Shown: piece by piece, positions 62,905-64,000 of the stretch
How positions within the stretch are numbered: the first letter of the stretch is position 1
Layout of the letters: every line of letters starts with the position of its first letter
Assembly (NCBI GenBank): GCA_002300355.1
Contig: NSGV01000001.1
Coordinates: 3,906,001-3,970,000 of the forward strand
Length of the DNA stretch: 64,000 nt
Direction of reading: 5' to 3'
Source: Streptomyces sp. TLI_235
GTDB taxonomy: Bacteria > Actinomycetota > Actinomycetes > Streptomycetales > Streptomycetaceae
The notes under the pieces: model-generated
Databases searched by the model: none
What the model was told of the DNA's origin: nothing
Seen by the model: only the letters and a program-made list of their open reading frames with translations
Translations under genes and position numbers: made by a program

Positions 62905-63402
62905 GTGACCGTGACCCCCGAGCTCAAACCGCCCGGCCCGCTGCTCTCCGCCGCGCCCGCGCCGCAGGCCCTCACCGCCCGCCTGCGCCCGGGCCTGCAC
63001 CACTGGGGCCTGACCCTGCTGCGGGCCGGACTCGGCCTGCTGTACGTGTGGTTCGGCATCCTGAAGATCGCCGAACGGAGCCCGGCCGGTGTCCTGGTGA
63101 CGGGCACCATCCCCGGCCACCCCGGCAGCTGGGTCGTGCCCGCCCTCGGCTGGGTCGAGGTGCTGCTCGGACTCTGGCTGCTCTCCGGCCGCGGCCTGCT
63201 GCTCGCCCTGCCGGTCCTCGGCGCCCACCTCTGCGGTACCTTCGGCGTCCTGCTGTTCATGCCCGGCACCGCCTTCGACGACGGAAACCCGCTGCTGCTC
63301 ACCCTGGTCGGCGAGTTCGTGGTGAAGAACCTGGTCCTGCTCGCCGCCGTCCTGGTCGTCACCACCGGCTCCCGCCGGCCGACGGACGCCGGCGCCCGGT
63401 AG
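62905..63402 (+). CDS. DoxX-like membrane protein
   Basis: GTG 62905 follows TGGAGG. The 165-residue protein has four membrane helices and the DoxX-type start LTLLRAGLGLLYVWFGILKIAERSPAGVLV. Further on it has GWVEVLLGLWLLSGRG and GEFVVKNLVLLAAVLVV. DoxX proteins are linked to quinone-dependent thiosulfate oxidation or general redox membrane complexes. A thiosulfate link would agree with the rhodanese in the cluster, but this is inference. Confidence 0.85.
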   Translation: MTVTPELKPPGPLLSAAPAPQALTARLRPGLHHWGLTLLRAGLGLLYVWFGILKIAERSPAGVLVTGTIPGHPGSWVVPALGWVEVLLGLWLLSGRGLLLALPVLGAHLCGTFGVLLFMPGTAFDDGNPLLLTLVGEFVVKNLVLLAAVLVVTTGSRRPTDAGAR

Positions 63403-63507
63403 CGCCGTGCCGGGCGGTGCCGGCGCGGTAAATGCTTTGCGGCGCACGGCGGGAGGTGCCTACGGTCTCCGGGCCCGCCACCCGTCCGGAGCCTTCTGGA
63501 GCCGCCG

Positions 63508-64000
63508 TGCCGATCAGCCTCACCGCCCTCACCGATCCCGCCGCCGGTCCGGCCCGACGCCGTGCCGCCTGGCTCGCCGCCGACGATGACGGGGTGCCGG
63601 TGGGGTCGGCGTTCCTGACGCTGTCGGACCGTGAGGAACAGCGCCGGGTGGCCGAGCTGGAGCTCACCGTGCACCCGGCCGAACGCCGCCGCGGTACCGG
63701 CACCCTGCTGCTGGAGACCGCGATCGGGGCGGCCCGGGCGGAGGGCCGGGGCATCCTGCTCGCGGTGGCCGGGGAGGGCGGGGCGGGCGAGGCCTTCCTC
63801 GCCGCCCGCGGGCTGCGCCGGGCGCTGGTGCTGGTCGAGGCCCGGCTGCCGCTGGCCGCGGCGGACGACGGCCGGCTCACCGCCCTGGTGGAACGCCCGT
63901 ACCCCGGCTACCGGCTAGCGGACTGGGACGGGACCGTCCCGGACGGGCTGCTGGAGCGCTACCTCGCCGCCCGCCCGGCGATGGACGACATGCCGCTCGG
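63508..64000 (+). CDS. GNAT family N-acetyltransferase (3' end outside window)
   Basis: GTG 63508 follows TTCTGGAG. The 164 codons visible contain VPVGSAFLTLSDREEQRRVAELELTVHPAERRRGTGTLLLETAIGAARAEG, with the RRRGTG acetyl-CoA-binding motif. The protein then continues past an AFLAARGLRRALVLVEARL segment, so a second GNAT-like domain probably follows. It acetylates an amine of an unknown small molecule or protein. The gene runs out of the window. Confidence 0.85.

Overview
The window is very GC-rich (about 72% G+C, third codon positions mostly G or C) with short gaps and many GTG starts, typical of a Streptomycetaceae chromosome (Streptomyces or Kitasatospora). Housekeeping genes (fbaA, pyrE, clpB, dnaK-grpE-dnaJ-hspR, dcd, tRNA-Gly) and a perfect parS site place it on the core chromosome in the oriC-proximal arm. 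From memory, the order fbaA - pyrE - clpB - hspR/dnaJ/grpE/dnaK matches the SCO3649-SCO3671 region of S. coelicolor. Accessory blocks are inserted between these core genes.

Region by region. (1) 1-5286, minus strand: a run of genes for a two-component flavin phenol hydroxylase (HpaB-like plus flavin reductase), a secreted protein, an FAD/NAD(P)-binding protein and a class II aldolase cut by the window edge. A CGNR zinc-finger regulator is divergent. (2) 6402-12732: fbaA, a DedA membrane protein, pyrE, a CoxG-like tail-anchored protein, a membrane spermidine-synthase-like protein and a DUF2617 protein. The parS site lies in the hairpin loop between the DedA gene and pyrE. (3) 13195-17649: a small immunity-like gene with a frameshifted tandem copy, an aminotransferase, a YbjN protein, a secreted beta/gamma-crystallin-like protein, and an XRE regulator coupled to a lipoprotein. 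(4) 17686-22553: clpB with a HAIR operator, then a LysR regulator divergent from a TDT transporter. (5) 22554-27688: an accessory island with three paralogous TrmB/LuxR-type regulators, a nucleoside-deoxyribosyltransferase-like protein and a 66-residue secreted peptide carrying the motif DSAWT at both ends of its predicted mature part. I regard this as the best candidate for an undescribed signalling system. (6) 27919-32103: the dnaK operon with hspR and two HAIR operators. (7) 32415-43846: an EtfD-like Fe-S membrane oxidoreductase, a LamG protein, an NDP-sugar pyrophosphorylase, a Yip1 protein, an AlaX-like editing protein, an LppU-like protein, dcd, tRNA-Gly(CCC), a replication-initiator-like HTH protein and an ARMT1-like protein. 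(8) 44003-52299: a large secreted beta-helix/PKD protein, a PrmC-like methyltransferase, an HPF-like protein with a DosR-type response regulator, a small ABM-like protein, a LysR regulator, and an AhpD-like protein under a divergent TetR with clear operators.

(9) 52373-63402 looks like a compact biosynthetic cluster. Seven minus-strand genes, most overlapping or closely spaced, encode a B12-binding glutamate mutase S subunit, a glutamate mutase E subunit fused to an FAD/NAD(P)-binding module, an acyl-CoA/AMP ligase, a rhodanese, a cupin, an HPP membrane protein and a Tat-exported PAP2/vanadium-haloperoxidase-like enzyme. A SARP-like activator is divergent, with TTGC direct repeats at about 11-bp spacing between them. 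A DoxX gene and a GNAT gene (cut by the window end) follow. The simplest reading is that glutamate is rearranged to 3-methylaspartate and then oxidised, activated or sulfur-modified; the product is unknown.

No rRNA, CRISPR array or insertion sequence was recognised.
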